This document shows, in pieces, positions 31,840 through 39,527 of a stretch of 39,527 nucleotides of DNA. Location: NCBI GenBank assembly GCA_030145085.1, contig JAQYWG010000005.1, forward strand, positions 1-39,527, read 5' to 3'. The notes under the pieces were generated by a model. That model had not been told where the DNA came from. It saw only the letters and a list, made by a program, of their open reading frames with translations, and did no database searches. Position 1 is the stretch's first letter; every line of letters begins with the position of its first letter. The stretch comes from Thermodesulfobacteriota bacterium. Its GTDB lineage: Bacteria > Desulfobacterota > BSN033 > WVXP01 > G020346125. A program made the translations under genes and the position numbers.

Positions 31840-32523
31840 ATGATCGGATCCCCTTCTGGACATTGGCTTATTTCATACCTCCAGCCTATCAGGCCGTTGT
31901 TGTTCAGCCTCTTGGGACTGGACAGGTGGATTTACCTTGTGGTGGTTGGCCTTATGGCCTTTTTTATCTACAGGAATGTGAGGAATTACGATTCGATAAC
32001 CCAGGAAATGGATGCCCTCTTTCGGAGATATCTCCTCTTTCGAAGCGATAAACAGATAACCCTCAAAATGCATGAGCAGGATGTGAATGTCCGCAATGAA
32101 ATCCTCAGATCCATTTCCAAGAGTTGGAAACATTTCAGGGGAATCTACGGGGAGCTGGTGGGCACATTGCTCGGGAATATTCGGAAAACGCTCTTGGCCT
32201 ATTATGTTATCCTCGGGATTTTATGTATCAATACCCTAAGGGTCTTCCTCACGGATTGGTTCAAGACCGGGGCAATTTCGGTCCCCCTTGGGGTAGCCGT
32301 AAAGGAGGTTCCAGGCTATTTTCTGCTTGCCTTGGGCTTTCTCTTAATTCGGATCCAAACCGGGCGAAGAAGGGGGGGAAGGGGGAGACCCTTCGAAATC
32401 GAGCTGGAAGAAATCCTCCCCGATATCGGGGTTCAGGATCGAAGCCTTTACGATGAATTTGAACCCATCGATGAAGGGGAAGGAGGTGGAGAAAATGATT
32501 CCGAAAAGGCAGGCAGGCCTTAG
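31840..32523 (+). CDS. Membrane protein of unknown function
   Basis: The 227-residue protein has one hydrophobic segment near residues 28-44 (IYLVVVGLMAFFIY), a charged middle (YDSITQEMDALFRRYLLFRSDKQITLKMHEQD), two further helices at about 119-137 and 157-172, an arginine/glycine patch (GRRRGGRGRP), and an acidic tail ending EGGGENDSEKAG. I do not recognise a family. It is in line with larB and larC and may be in the same operon. No clear ribosome-binding site precedes the ATG. Confidence 0.65.
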   Translation: MIGSPSGHWLISYLQPIRPLLFSLLGLDRWIYLVVVGLMAFFIYRNVRNYDSITQEMDALFRRYLLFRSDKQITLKMHEQDVNVRNEILRSISKSWKHFRGIYGELVGTLLGNIRKTLLAYYVILGILCINTLRVFLTDWFKTGAISVPLGVAVKEVPGYFLLALGFLLIRIQTGRRRGGRGRPFEIELEEILPDIGVQDRSLYDEFEPIDEGEGGGENDSEKAGRP

Positions 32524-32552
32524 GGCAGAAATGAGGTCCAAAAGGAGAGACG

Positions 32553-32930
32553 ATGGGTAGAAGGATTAAGGTTACGGTGGGCGAAGTGGAGGTATATGGT
32601 GAATTGAATGAGACGGGGACAGCCGATCTCATCTGGAGGGGTCTTCCCTTTGAATCCAAGGTCAATACCTGGGGGGATGAGATCTATTTCTCCATTCCAG
32701 TCCAGGCGGAATTGGACGATTCGGCCCGGGAGGCTGTAGAGCTGGGGGATATGGGGTATTGGCCTCCCGGTAACGCATTCTGCATTTTCTTCGGCCCAAC
32801 GCCAAACAGTCGAGGGGATGAAATCAGGCCGGCCAGCTCGGTGAACGTCTTCGGAAAGGTGGTCGGAGATCCCAAGGTGCTGCAGGCCGTAAGAACAGGG
32901 GCGTCCGTCCGCATAGAGGCTGAGGCTTAA
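32553..32930 (+). CDS. Cyclophilin-like (TM1367-type) protein
   Basis: The 125-residue protein resembles the TM1367/DUF3830 cyclophilin-like fold: a beta-rich sequence with IKVTVGEVEVYGELNETGTAD, WGDEIYFSIPV, DMGYWPPGNAFCIFFGPTP, and SSVNVFGKVVGDPKVL. The GDMGYWPPGxAFCIFFGPTP block is the family hallmark. Function is unknown and peptidyl-prolyl isomerase activity is not established. AAAGGAG lies seven bases upstream. It is placed between a membrane protein and larC on the same strand, which suggests co-expression. Confidence 0.85.
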   Translation: MGRRIKVTVGEVEVYGELNETGTADLIWRGLPFESKVNTWGDEIYFSIPVQAELDDSAREAVELGDMGYWPPGNAFCIFFGPTPNSRGDEIRPASSVNVFGKVVGDPKVLQAVRTGASVRIEAEA

Positions 32931-32973
32931 TGTCCATGAAAACCATCGGCACTCAAGGGAAAGACGGTTTGGC

Positions 32974-34155
32974 ATGAGGGTGTGCTATCTCGATTGCTTC
33001 TCAGGCATCAGCGGGAACATGGTCCTCGGGGCCTTGATCGATATCGGTTTGCCGGAATCCATCCTCCTCGAAGAGGTTGCCAAGTTGGGGGTTGAACCAT
33101 TCAACATAGAGGTAAAACGGAATGAAAGGATGAGGATTTATGGGACCCATGTGAAGGTGAGGAGCAAAGGGGATGAAGGCCCTCAGCGTTCCTATCGCGA
33201 AATCAAACAGATGATCGAAGTAAGCCCATTGGATCTGCAGGTAAAGGACAGGAGCCTGGATATATTCCGTCGATTGGCCTCAGCCGAGGCTAAGATTCAC
33301 GGCGAAAAGATCGATGAGGTTCACTTTCACGAAATTGGCGCCCTTGACTCAATCGTAGATGTGGTGGGAGCTGCTGTTGGAATGAACCACCTGGCGATTG
33401 AGCGGGTATTTGCCTCCAGAATTCCCGTGGGGTCTGGGTTCGTTCTTGGGCAACATGGGAGATTACCCGTTCCAGCACCGGCCACCCTCGAGATATTGAA
33501 GGGGATTCCCATCTACTCTTCCTCCCTGAATGAAGAGCTGGTTACACCTACAGGGGCAGCCATTTTAACCTCCTTGTCCTCCGGCTTCGGTAACATTCCC
33601 GAAATGAGGATCGAAAAGGTGGGGTATGGATTGGGCGATAGGGTATTTGAGGGCATCCCTAACGTATTGAGGATTATTTTAGGAAAGGGTGATGGATCAC
33701 GAGAGGCGGACTGGGTTTGGGTAGTAGAGACTGATATTGACGATATGTCCCCCGAAATTTATGGCTATCTTATGGAAAAGCTTCCCGAGGCGGGAGCGCT
33801 AGACGTGACTTTCACTCCCATCCAGATGAAAAAGAACCGCCCCGGTATTACTATCAAAGTCCTCTGCTATGAAGCGGAGGTTGATATGATCATCGATACC
33901 CTCTTCAGGGAATCGACCTCCATCGGGGTGCGCCTCTATTCCGTCCGAAGGGCAAAACTGAGTCGAAGAACCGAGGAGGTGGAGACCAAATATGGCACGG
34001 TGAGGCTCAAGGTTTCCACTGACCATAGGGGTCGGGCAATTAACATAATGCCCGAGTATGAGGACTGCAAGAGAATTGCCGAGGCCATGGGAATTCCCCT
34101 CAAAGAAATCTATCGAGAAATCCCATCGGCGATGAAGGGTGCACCGGACAGGTGA
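32974..34155 (+). CDS. larC: Nickel insertion protein LarC
   Basis: The 393-residue protein has the LarC outline: YLDCFSGISGNMVLGALIDIGL at the start, RIYGTHVKV, AEAKIHGEKIDEVHFHEIGALDSIVDVVGAA with its metal-ligand histidines, ELVTPTGAAILTSL, then the C-terminal ferredoxin-like domain with VVETDIDDMSPEIYGYLMEKL and FTPIQMKKNRPGITIKVLC. LarC uses CTP to insert nickel into the pincer cofactor made by LarB and LarE. In Lactiplantibacillus plantarum the gene is read through a programmed frameshift; here it is one uninterrupted frame. It ends three bases before the DUF721 gene on the opposite strand. Confidence 0.95.
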   Translation: MRVCYLDCFSGISGNMVLGALIDIGLPESILLEEVAKLGVEPFNIEVKRNERMRIYGTHVKVRSKGDEGPQRSYREIKQMIEVSPLDLQVKDRSLDIFRRLASAEAKIHGEKIDEVHFHEIGALDSIVDVVGAAVGMNHLAIERVFASRIPVGSGFVLGQHGRLPVPAPATLEILKGIPIYSSSLNEELVTPTGAAILTSLSSGFGNIPEMRIEKVGYGLGDRVFEGIPNVLRIILGKGDGSREADWVWVVETDIDDMSPEIYGYLMEKLPEAGALDVTFTPIQMKKNRPGITIKVLCYEAEVDMIIDTLFRESTSIGVRLYSVRRAKLSRRTEEVETKYGTVRLKVSTDHRGRAINIMPEYEDCKRIAEAMGIPLKEIYREIPSAMKGAPDR

Positions 34156-34158
34156 TGA

Positions 34159-34650
34159 TCAGGGAGTTTTCTCCTTCCGCCTCCCCAGATCCTTGCGCAT
34201 TACCCTTCCGAGAATCTTTTTCATTTGCACATCCTTGATAAGGGAGAGGGTTTTTCGAATCTCCTTGGGGATGCCCTTCCCCGGCGATGGAGTCGGATTT
34301 GGGGATTGCGGAGGAGTTGTGGATGGTTTCCATTGAGGATCGACCTTTCCCAATTTGAAACGGATCTCCTCGATAATATGGGTGCCCAATCTCTTATTGA
34401 GTGCCTCGGTGATTCCCTCGCCCATGTAATGAAGTTGCTGCATCCAGGGAGAACTCGAAACCTTTACGAAGAGGATTCTGTTTCTGATGAAATCGGGCTG
34501 AGCATGCCGAGAGACATGTTCTCCCACTACACTGTCCCAAACATTCCAGGTCTCATGCTCCTTCAATTTCCTATCCAATGACATCTTCTTCAGGGTCTTC
34601 TCCAATATCGACCCGACCCGTTGTGGATTTCTCCTTGCCTTGGCTTTCAT
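34159..34650 (-). CDS. DUF721/DciA-like protein
   Basis: A 163-residue protein with the DUF721 core: ILEKTLKKMSLDRKLKEHETWNVWDSVVGEHVSRHAQPDFIRNRILFVKVSSSPWMQQLHYM, split here by no gap, and IIEEIRFKLG. In most bacteria this family is DciA, the loader of the replicative DnaB helicase. A proline-rich linker and a basic C-terminal tail (IRKTLSLIKDVQMKKILGR) follow. It overlaps metG by four bases (ATGA) and is the last gene of the five-gene leftward operon. Confidence 0.85.
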   Translation of the reverse strand: MKAKARRNPQRVGSILEKTLKKMSLDRKLKEHETWNVWDSVVGEHVSRHAQPDFIRNRILFVKVSSSPWMQQLHYMGEGITEALNKRLGTHIIEEIRFKLGKVDPQWKPSTTPPQSPNPTPSPGKGIPKEIRKTLSLIKDVQMKKILGRVMRKDLGRRKEKTP

Positions 34651-36206
34651 CCATCCATCCCCTGCGCTTTAGGAGTGTCGACCCTGGGAAAGAGAGTCCT
34701 TGCCCTTTCCACAATGGAGCCAACTCTATATTGGCCCCAGATCTTGGCCTGGCTAAATTCTTGTTCTGGAAGCTGAGCCCCCAGGTCGATCTGACGCCAT
34801 ATTTCAACTCCCGTTCGGGGCATAACAGGGTAGATCAGGATGGCGATAATCCTCAAGGATTCAAGGGCGTTATATAATACGGTAGCCAGTCTCCTTTGCT
34901 GTTTCTTTTCCTTGGCCAGGGACCAAGGTGCCGTCTGATCGAGATATTGATTGACCTTGGCGATCAGTTTCCAGGTGGAGCTGAAAGCTTTGTTGAAAGC
35001 CATTTCCCTCATGAAAACCTCCACCTCCTCAACAACGGACGAGGCGGTTTCTCTGAGGGCCTCATCGATGGTTTCTACAGGGCCTGGCGATTGAACCTTT
35101 CCCTCGAAGTATTTGATTACCATGGCCACCGTTCGGTTGAGGAGATTTCCCAAGTCATTGGCGAGGTCTGAGTTGATGCGCTGAACCAGCGCATCTTCGC
35201 TGAAATTCGAATCGAGGCCAAAAGCCATCTCCCTCAAGAGAAAATAGCGAAAGGAATCCAACCCGTATTTCTCTTTAACCTCTAAGGGTCTGATGATGTT
35301 TCCCAGGCTTTTCGACATCTTGCTTTCCTTGATATTCCAGTACCCATGGACGTTGAGCCTTTTGTATGGGGGAATGCCCGCGGCTCGGAGCATGGTTGGC
35401 CAATAAATCCCATGCGGGATGAGAATATCCTTTGCTATGAGATGTTCGGCCACTGGCCAGAATTTTTTGAAGGCGCTCCCCGAGGGGTAATCCAAGGCCG
35501 AGATATAGTTGATAAGGGCATCGAACCAGACATAAGTCACATAGCGTGAATCGAAGGGAAGGGAGATTCCCCAGGAAAGCCTGTTGTTGGGACGGGAAAT
35601 ACAGAGATCCTCCAACGGTTCCTGAAGGAAGGAAAGGACCTTATTTCGGTAGATCTCAGGCCGAATAAAATCCTCATGCTCCTCGATGTGGTGGATCAGC
35701 CAATTTTGATATTTGCTCATCTTAAAGAAATAATTCTTCTCCTTAATGAATTGAGGCTCCTTCTGGTGATCCGGGCATTTTCCATCCACCAGTTCTCTCT
35801 GGGTATAGAAGCGTTCGCAACCGAAGCAGTAATGTCCACCGTATTCTCCGAAATAGATGTCCCCGTTCTCATGGACTTTCTTCAGGATGAGTTGAACTAC
35901 CTTCTTGTGTTTTTCAGCGGTGGTGCGAATGAAGTAGTCGTTGGAGATATCCAATTGGGGCCAGAGGTCTTTGAATAGGGCGCTGATTTGATCCGCATAC
36001 GCCTCAGGAGTTTTGCCCGCCGCCTCCGCCGCCTGGAGTACCTTGTTACCATGCTCATCAGTTCCCGTCAGGAAAAAGGTCTCAAAACCCGATTGTCGAT
36101 GGAACCGGCTCAGCACATCGGCCACGATGGTAGTATATGCATGCCCGATGTGGGGAACATCATTCACATAGTAGATTGGCGTGGTAATGTAAAACCTCTT
36201 TGCCAT
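34647..36206 (-). CDS. metG: Methionyl-tRNA synthetase
   Basis: The 519-residue class I synthetase has the HIGH motif at residues 19-22 (PHIGHAYTT), a zinc knuckle with CFGCERFYT and CPDHQKEP, WFDALINYISAL, the KMSKSLGNIIRP motif near residue 300, and the helical anticodon-binding C-terminus. No C-terminal tRNA-binding (EMAP-like) domain is present, which defines the shorter MetG form. It charges tRNA-Met in the cytosol. Thirteen bases separate it from ricT; coupled to DUF721 by overlap. Confidence 0.97.
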   Translation of the reverse strand: MAKRFYITTPIYYVNDVPHIGHAYTTIVADVLSRFHRQSGFETFFLTGTDEHGNKVLQAAEAAGKTPEAYADQISALFKDLWPQLDISNDYFIRTTAEKHKKVVQLILKKVHENGDIYFGEYGGHYCFGCERFYTQRELVDGKCPDHQKEPQFIKEKNYFFKMSKYQNWLIHHIEEHEDFIRPEIYRNKVLSFLQEPLEDLCISRPNNRLSWGISLPFDSRYVTYVWFDALINYISALDYPSGSAFKKFWPVAEHLIAKDILIPHGIYWPTMLRAAGIPPYKRLNVHGYWNIKESKMSKSLGNIIRPLEVKEKYGLDSFRYFLLREMAFGLDSNFSEDALVQRINSDLANDLGNLLNRTVAMVIKYFEGKVQSPGPVETIDEALRETASSVVEEVEVFMREMAFNKAFSSTWKLIAKVNQYLDQTAPWSLAKEKKQQRRLATVLYNALESLRIIAILIYPVMPRTGVEIWRQIDLGAQLPEQEFSQAKIWGQYRVGSIVERARTLFPRVDTPKAQGMDG

Positions 36207-36218
36207 CTCCCTCGCCTC

Positions 36219-37004
36219 TTAAAGGTCGTATACATTTAGGGTCATCTCGGTTCCGTTCTCCAATTGGAGGGTCACTGTCTGCGCGAGGATGTTTTGCCGA
36301 ATGACCTTTCCTTGCCCGAATTTTGTCTTGATCCGCTTGCCAAGTTTGGGGAGGTTCTTCCCGAGCTGGGAATAGATTTCATGTTCAAAGGCCAGGCAGC
36401 ACATAAGACGACCACATGCGCCTGAAATTTTTTCGGGATTGAGGGTGAGGTTCTGTTCCTTGGCCATGCGAACGGATACCAGATCAAAGGTGTTGAGAAA
36501 ACGGCAACAACAGAGCTCGCGGCCACAGCTCCCCGTCCCTCCGACCATCTTGGCCTCATCTCTGACGCCAACCTGTCTCATTTCAATTCTGGTATGGTAT
36601 TTGGAGGCTAAGTCCTTTACCAGTTCCCTGAAATCAACCCTCTTTTCCGCGGTAAAATAGAAGATGGCCTTGCTCCGATCGAATAGAAATTCGACGCGGA
36701 CGAGTTTCATGAGTAGCTCCCTATCCCTTATCCTTTGGAGACAGAAAGCGAAGGCTTCCCTCTGCATTTCAACATTCATCTCCTCCTGTTTCAAGTCCTC
36801 ATCGGTTGCCTTCCGAAGGATTGGTGGGGGAATTTTTAGGAGGGACTGCTTCTCCTTTTCCCTAGGCTCAACGGCCACCTTTCCCAGAAATCGACCCTTT
36901 TCCGTTTCCACTAATACGTTGTCGCCCAATTTGAATTCCTTATCCCCGGCGTCAAACTCATAAATTTTGGCGTCACAAAGCTTCACGCCGACAATCCTAA
37001 CCAT
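36219..37004 (-). CDS. ricT: PSP1-domain protein RicT (YaaT)
   Basis: The 261-residue protein has LGDNVLVETEKGRFLGKV at the N-terminus, IFYFTAEKRVDFRELVKDLA, and the cysteine clusters GSCGRELCCCRF and SGACGRLMCCLAFE typical of RicT. In Bacillus these bind 4Fe-4S clusters in the RicAFT complex that helps RNase Y process RNA. In this phylum its partners RicA and RicF are often missing. The ATG at 37004 with GGAG nine bases upstream is preferred over the ATG at 37028, which would overlap holB by 20 bases. Confidence 0.92.
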   Translation of the reverse strand: MVRIVGVKLCDAKIYEFDAGDKEFKLGDNVLVETEKGRFLGKVAVEPREKEKQSLLKIPPPILRKATDEDLKQEEMNVEMQREAFAFCLQRIRDRELLMKLVRVEFLFDRSKAIFYFTAEKRVDFRELVKDLASKYHTRIEMRQVGVRDEAKMVGGTGSCGRELCCCRFLNTFDLVSVRMAKEQNLTLNPEKISGACGRLMCCLAFEHEIYSQLGKNLPKLGKRIKTKFGQGKVIRQNILAQTVTLQLENGTEMTLNVYDL

Positions 37005-37008
37005 CTCG

Positions 37009-38013
37009 TCAACTCCATGTATCGCCATGGAAGCCTCTGGTTCTGGCCAAATCCAGGAGCATTGCCTCCAGGGTTATCTGTCGATTGGCATTTCGCTCCA
37101 GGTTCCATAAGGCTCCCTGGATGACCTCCATTCGATGAATCAGGGATGGAGTATCCGTCCCTGGGGCCGCCTTATGGATGTCGTGCGATAGGTCGATGTT
37201 AATCAATTGAGCACCGTTTCCCCTCTCCTTATAGGACAAAAGGTCTCTATACCATGTATGGATCATCGTTAGAAGCATGGGTAGATCATCATTCCCCTTG
37301 GCCATTTCCTCGGCCAAACCCAATATTTGCTCAGGCCCATAGGAGGGAAGGTCGATGATCTTTCCGATAATCTCCCTTCTCCCCCGATGGACAAAATCCA
37401 AATCCGTCTGCAAGGCATTCCCAAGGCTCCCATCGGCAAGGGAGGCCAGAATGTGGGCCTCTTCTCTTTCCAGTCCCAATCTTGAACGAACGACCTCCGC
37501 TATTCGTTCAGAGGGCAACGGATTGAAAGTAATCCTTTGGCAACGAGAGGTAATGGTGGGAAGCATGAAATCTACATTGGCGGCAAGGAGGATCAGCACG
37601 GTATGAAGGGGAGGTTCTTCCAAAATTCGTAGCAGAGCATTGGCCGCCTCCTGTCTCATTCGATCCCCGCCCGTGAGAATACAGATTCTCCTCTTTCCCT
37701 CATAAGGTCTGTGACTCAACTCCCTCTGCAGGTCCCTGATTTGGTCGATTCGAATCCATTGGCCGTGAGGCTCTACCAAAAGGACGTCGGGATGATGAAG
37801 GTGATCTATCTTCAGACAAGACCGGCATTCATCACAAGGTTCTTCATCGCCACGAAGACAATTGAGGGCTTTGGCTATGTTTAGGGCAACCAATCTTTTC
37901 CCAATCCCCTCCTTTCCCAGAAAAAGATAGGCGTGGGCGACCCGCCGATTCCTCATGGCATTTCGGAGATGTTCTATCTGCCTATCATGTCCGATAATCT
38001 TCTTGAAAGACAT
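37009..38013 (-). CDS. holB: DNA polymerase III delta-prime subunit
   Basis: The 334-residue AAA+ clamp-loader protein has FKKIIGHDRQIEHLRNAM, a degenerate Walker A LGKEGIGKRLVA (the usual Thr/Ser replaced by Arg, as in delta-prime proteins that do not hydrolyse ATP), the zinc cysteines CLRGDEEPCDECRSCLK, and SRCQRITFNPL. It opens and closes the sliding clamp in the loader with DnaX and HolA. The ATG at 38013 is chosen; a GTG lies at 38022. It is 16 bases behind tmk and five bases before ricT. Confidence 0.93.
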   Translation of the reverse strand: MSFKKIIGHDRQIEHLRNAMRNRRVAHAYLFLGKEGIGKRLVALNIAKALNCLRGDEEPCDECRSCLKIDHLHHPDVLLVEPHGQWIRIDQIRDLQRELSHRPYEGKRRICILTGGDRMRQEAANALLRILEEPPLHTVLILLAANVDFMLPTITSRCQRITFNPLPSERIAEVVRSRLGLEREEAHILASLADGSLGNALQTDLDFVHRGRREIIGKIIDLPSYGPEQILGLAEEMAKGNDDLPMLLTMIHTWYRDLLSYKERGNGAQLINIDLSHDIHKAAPGTDTPSLIHRMEVIQGALWNLERNANRQITLEAMLLDLARTRGFHGDTWS

Positions 38014-38029
38014 CTTACTCACCGATGAG

Positions 38030-38668
38030 TCACTTCAAAAAGGGATTAACGAGATGTCGGATTTCCCGCTCAACGGTATGCTCGCCCTTTAATCCATCCA
38101 CGACCTTAATGCGGCGGGATTCAGCTTTGGCGATTGTGAGATAAGCATCCCTCACCCTCTGATGGAAATCCTCTTGTTCCCCTTCGAACCTGCCCTCTTT
38201 CCATGATAAGTTCCCGGCCTCCATTCTTCCCCTGGCCCTCTCTAACCCCACTTCGACAGGACAATCCAGTAAAATCGTCAGATCGGGGTTCAGCCCTTTG
38301 GTAACCGTTTGGTTGAGCCTTTCGATCAAATCGAGGGCCATTCCTCGTGCAAACCCTTGATAGGCCACCGTCGCATCGTGAAACCGATCACAGATTAGAA
38401 CGTTTTGATTCTTCAGAGCGGGTTCGATTACCTCCACAACGTGCTGTCCCCTATTCGCCATGATGAGGTATAATTCGCTGAGGGGCGTCAAATTTTCGTT
38501 ATTCGTATCCATAAGAATATCCCTGATTTTATCCCCAATTCTGCAACCGCCGGGTTCACGGGTAATGCGGCATCGACATCCCTTTCGTTCCAAATAACCC
38601 CTCAGCAGTTGAATCTGTGTCGTCTTACCGCTTCCTTCTATGCCCTCGAAGGTAATGAATAATCTCAC
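38030..38668 (-). CDS. tmk: Thymidylate kinase
   Basis: The 212-residue kinase has the P-loop FEGIEGSGKTTQ at residues 7-18, TREPGG, the DRF motif (CDRFHDATVAYQGFARG) and a LID region with the arginine-rich GLERARGR. It phosphorylates dTMP to dTDP for DNA synthesis. It is the first gene of the tmk-holB-ricT-metG-DUF721 operon and is preceded by a consensus promoter at 38744-38773. Confidence 0.96.
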   Translation of the reverse strand: MRLFITFEGIEGSGKTTQIQLLRGYLERKGCRCRITREPGGCRIGDKIRDILMDTNNENLTPLSELYLIMANRGQHVVEVIEPALKNQNVLICDRFHDATVAYQGFARGMALDLIERLNQTVTKGLNPDLTILLDCPVEVGLERARGRMEAGNLSWKEGRFEGEQEDFHQRVRDAYLTIAKAESRRIKVVDGLKGEHTVEREIRHLVNPFLK

Positions 38669-38743
38669 GCTGACCTTCCATCTCTTAATGTGGAGGGCTC
38701 ATTTTACCGTAAAAAAACATAACTATTTAAATTTTTAGGTGAA

Positions 38744-38773
38744 ATTATAGGATATACCTCCATTCATTGTCAA
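38744..38773 (-). promoter_or_regulatory. Consensus sigma-70 promoter of the tmk operon
   Basis: On the minus strand TTGACA (38768-38773), an 18-base spacer, then TATAAT (38744-38749). Both hexamers are perfect. Transcription would start near 38737, about 70 bases before the tmk ATG. Confidence 0.8.
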
Positions 38774-38894
38774 GGAGATGAGCCCCTTCCAGATGCAGGA
38801 GGGATTTCTCCTTGAGGAAATCCATTTCTGTGATAAGATGAAGTTCCAAAGCCCTTTGGCGGTTACAAAACGGGAAGATCGAAATAAGAGGAAT

Positions 38895-39527
38895 ATGGCA
38901 CCTATTCAATGGGGGGAGGTCAGGGTTACCGTTCCGAAGGAGGCCCAGGAGGCCTTGGCCAACTTCCTTATGGAAAGGGGTTCCAGCGGGATTGTTATTG
39001 AAGATGCGGAGGGGAAGGAGGGGTTCGAAATAATTAAGGCCTATTTCCCCCATCCGCTTATGATTGAGGCCCAATCCATTTCCCGCTATTTGGGGGCTAT
39101 AAGGGGATTTTTCCCCGAGATTTATCCGCCTGGCGTTGAAATTCGCTCCATCGCTGATAGAGATTGGATGACGGGATGGAGGGCCTTCTTCAAGGCTTCC
39201 CAGCCAGGACTGCGGATCGTCGTGAAACCCCCTTGGATCAGACTAAGGCCAAGGAAGATGATTGTCATCGATATCGAGCCAGGAATGGCCTTTGGAACGG
39301 GGACGCATTCGACGACGAGGCTTTGCATCCGGGCGTTGGAGAAGGCCTTAACCGGCGTATATGACCCCCCACGAAGAGGTGGGAGAACACCCCACTCGGT
39401 CTTGGATGTGGGCATGGGATCGGGTATTCTCAGTATTGCGGCGGCCAAATTGGGTGCCCGGCATGTCTTGGGTATCGACATTGACCAAAAGGCTATTGAT
39501 AATGCGAGGGAAAATGTTCGTATTAAT
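38895..39527 (+). CDS. prmA: Ribosomal protein L11 methyltransferase, partial (runs off the right edge)
   Basis: 211 codons are visible. The N-terminal domain (QWGEVRVTVPKEAQEALANFLMERGSSGIVIED, in two pieces) precedes the SAM fold with EPGMAFGTGTHSTTRLCIRAL, LDVGMGSGILSIAAAKLGA and IDIDQKAIDNARENV. PrmA trimethylates ribosomal protein L11. The first glycine-rich motif reads GMGSGIL where most PrmA have GTGSGIL/GCGSGIL. The ATG has only AGAGGA very close upstream, so the exact start is somewhat uncertain; an in-frame TTG at 38856 is the only visible alternative. Divergent from tmk. Confidence 0.92.
   Translation, partial: MAPIQWGEVRVTVPKEAQEALANFLMERGSSGIVIEDAEGKEGFEIIKAYFPHPLMIEAQSISRYLGAIRGFFPEIYPPGVEIRSIADRDWMTGWRAFFKASQPGLRIVVKPPWIRLRPRKMIVIDIEPGMAFGTGTHSTTRLCIRALEKALTGVYDPPRRGGRTPHSVLDVGMGSGILSIAAAKLGARHVLGIDIDQKAIDNARENVRIN

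Noticed and set aside
32974-34155. Programmed frameshift in larC as in Lactiplantibacillus
   Set aside because: The gene is a single open frame through both domains.

Overview
The window looks like a Gram-negative chromosome, most probably a member of the Desulfobacterota (Deltaproteobacteria) or a close relative. The reasons are the tmk-holB-ricT-metG-DUF721 housekeeping run, larB/larC, a resB cytochrome c maturation gene, several lipoproteins, a Tat-exported periplasmic peptidase, and a palindromic interspersed repeat of a kind I associate with that group. The taxonomic call is inference. No tRNA, rRNA or CRISPR array was seen.

Positions 1-8.7 kb hold a sugar-acid uptake and catabolism region. 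A leftward operon with a clear promoter at 6439-6468 encodes a cupin, a TIM-barrel sugar isomerase/epimerase, a TRAP transporter in the uncommon order P-M-Q, and a PdxA2-type dehydrogenase. Two relics sit beside or inside it: the C-terminal half of a short-chain dehydrogenase and what looks like the tail of a sugar ABC permease. Diverging from it is a xylulokinase closely resembling the animal enzyme. A PilZ-like gene start runs off the left edge.

Positions 8.7-11.2 kb hold a zinc alcohol dehydrogenase and the decayed remains of a sulfite-oxidase-like molybdopterin protein, broken by two in-frame stops and a one-base deletion.

Positions 11.2-19.6 kb form a lipid-modification cluster of two convergent operons. 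Rightward are DUF1295, DUF2177, an FAD oxidoreductase, DUF1365, a cyclopropane-fatty-acid synthase and DUF2878. Leftward are a radical SAM protein, a second CFA-synthase-like methyltransferase and a DUF1499 lipoprotein. Together they look like a membrane acyl-chain tailoring system. The radical SAM enzyme is the unexpected partner.

Positions 19.6-25.2 kb are a repeat-rich stretch with an IS91-family transposase fragment, a small lipoprotein, a convergent MepK-like endopeptidase and LdtD-like L,D-transpeptidase pair, a DUF1059 mini-gene with its own promoter and hairpins, a small palindromic element, and copies of an intergenic repeat family. Members of that family keep a loop sequence while their stems vary.

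Positions 25.2-39.5 kb are core-like: a DUF4292 lipoprotein, PHP phosphoesterase, ResB, PurQ, HU/IHF, a histone-deacetylase-like enzyme, LarB, a membrane protein, a cyclophilin-like protein, LarC, the DUF721-MetG-RicT-HolB-Tmk operon, and the start of prmA at the right edge.
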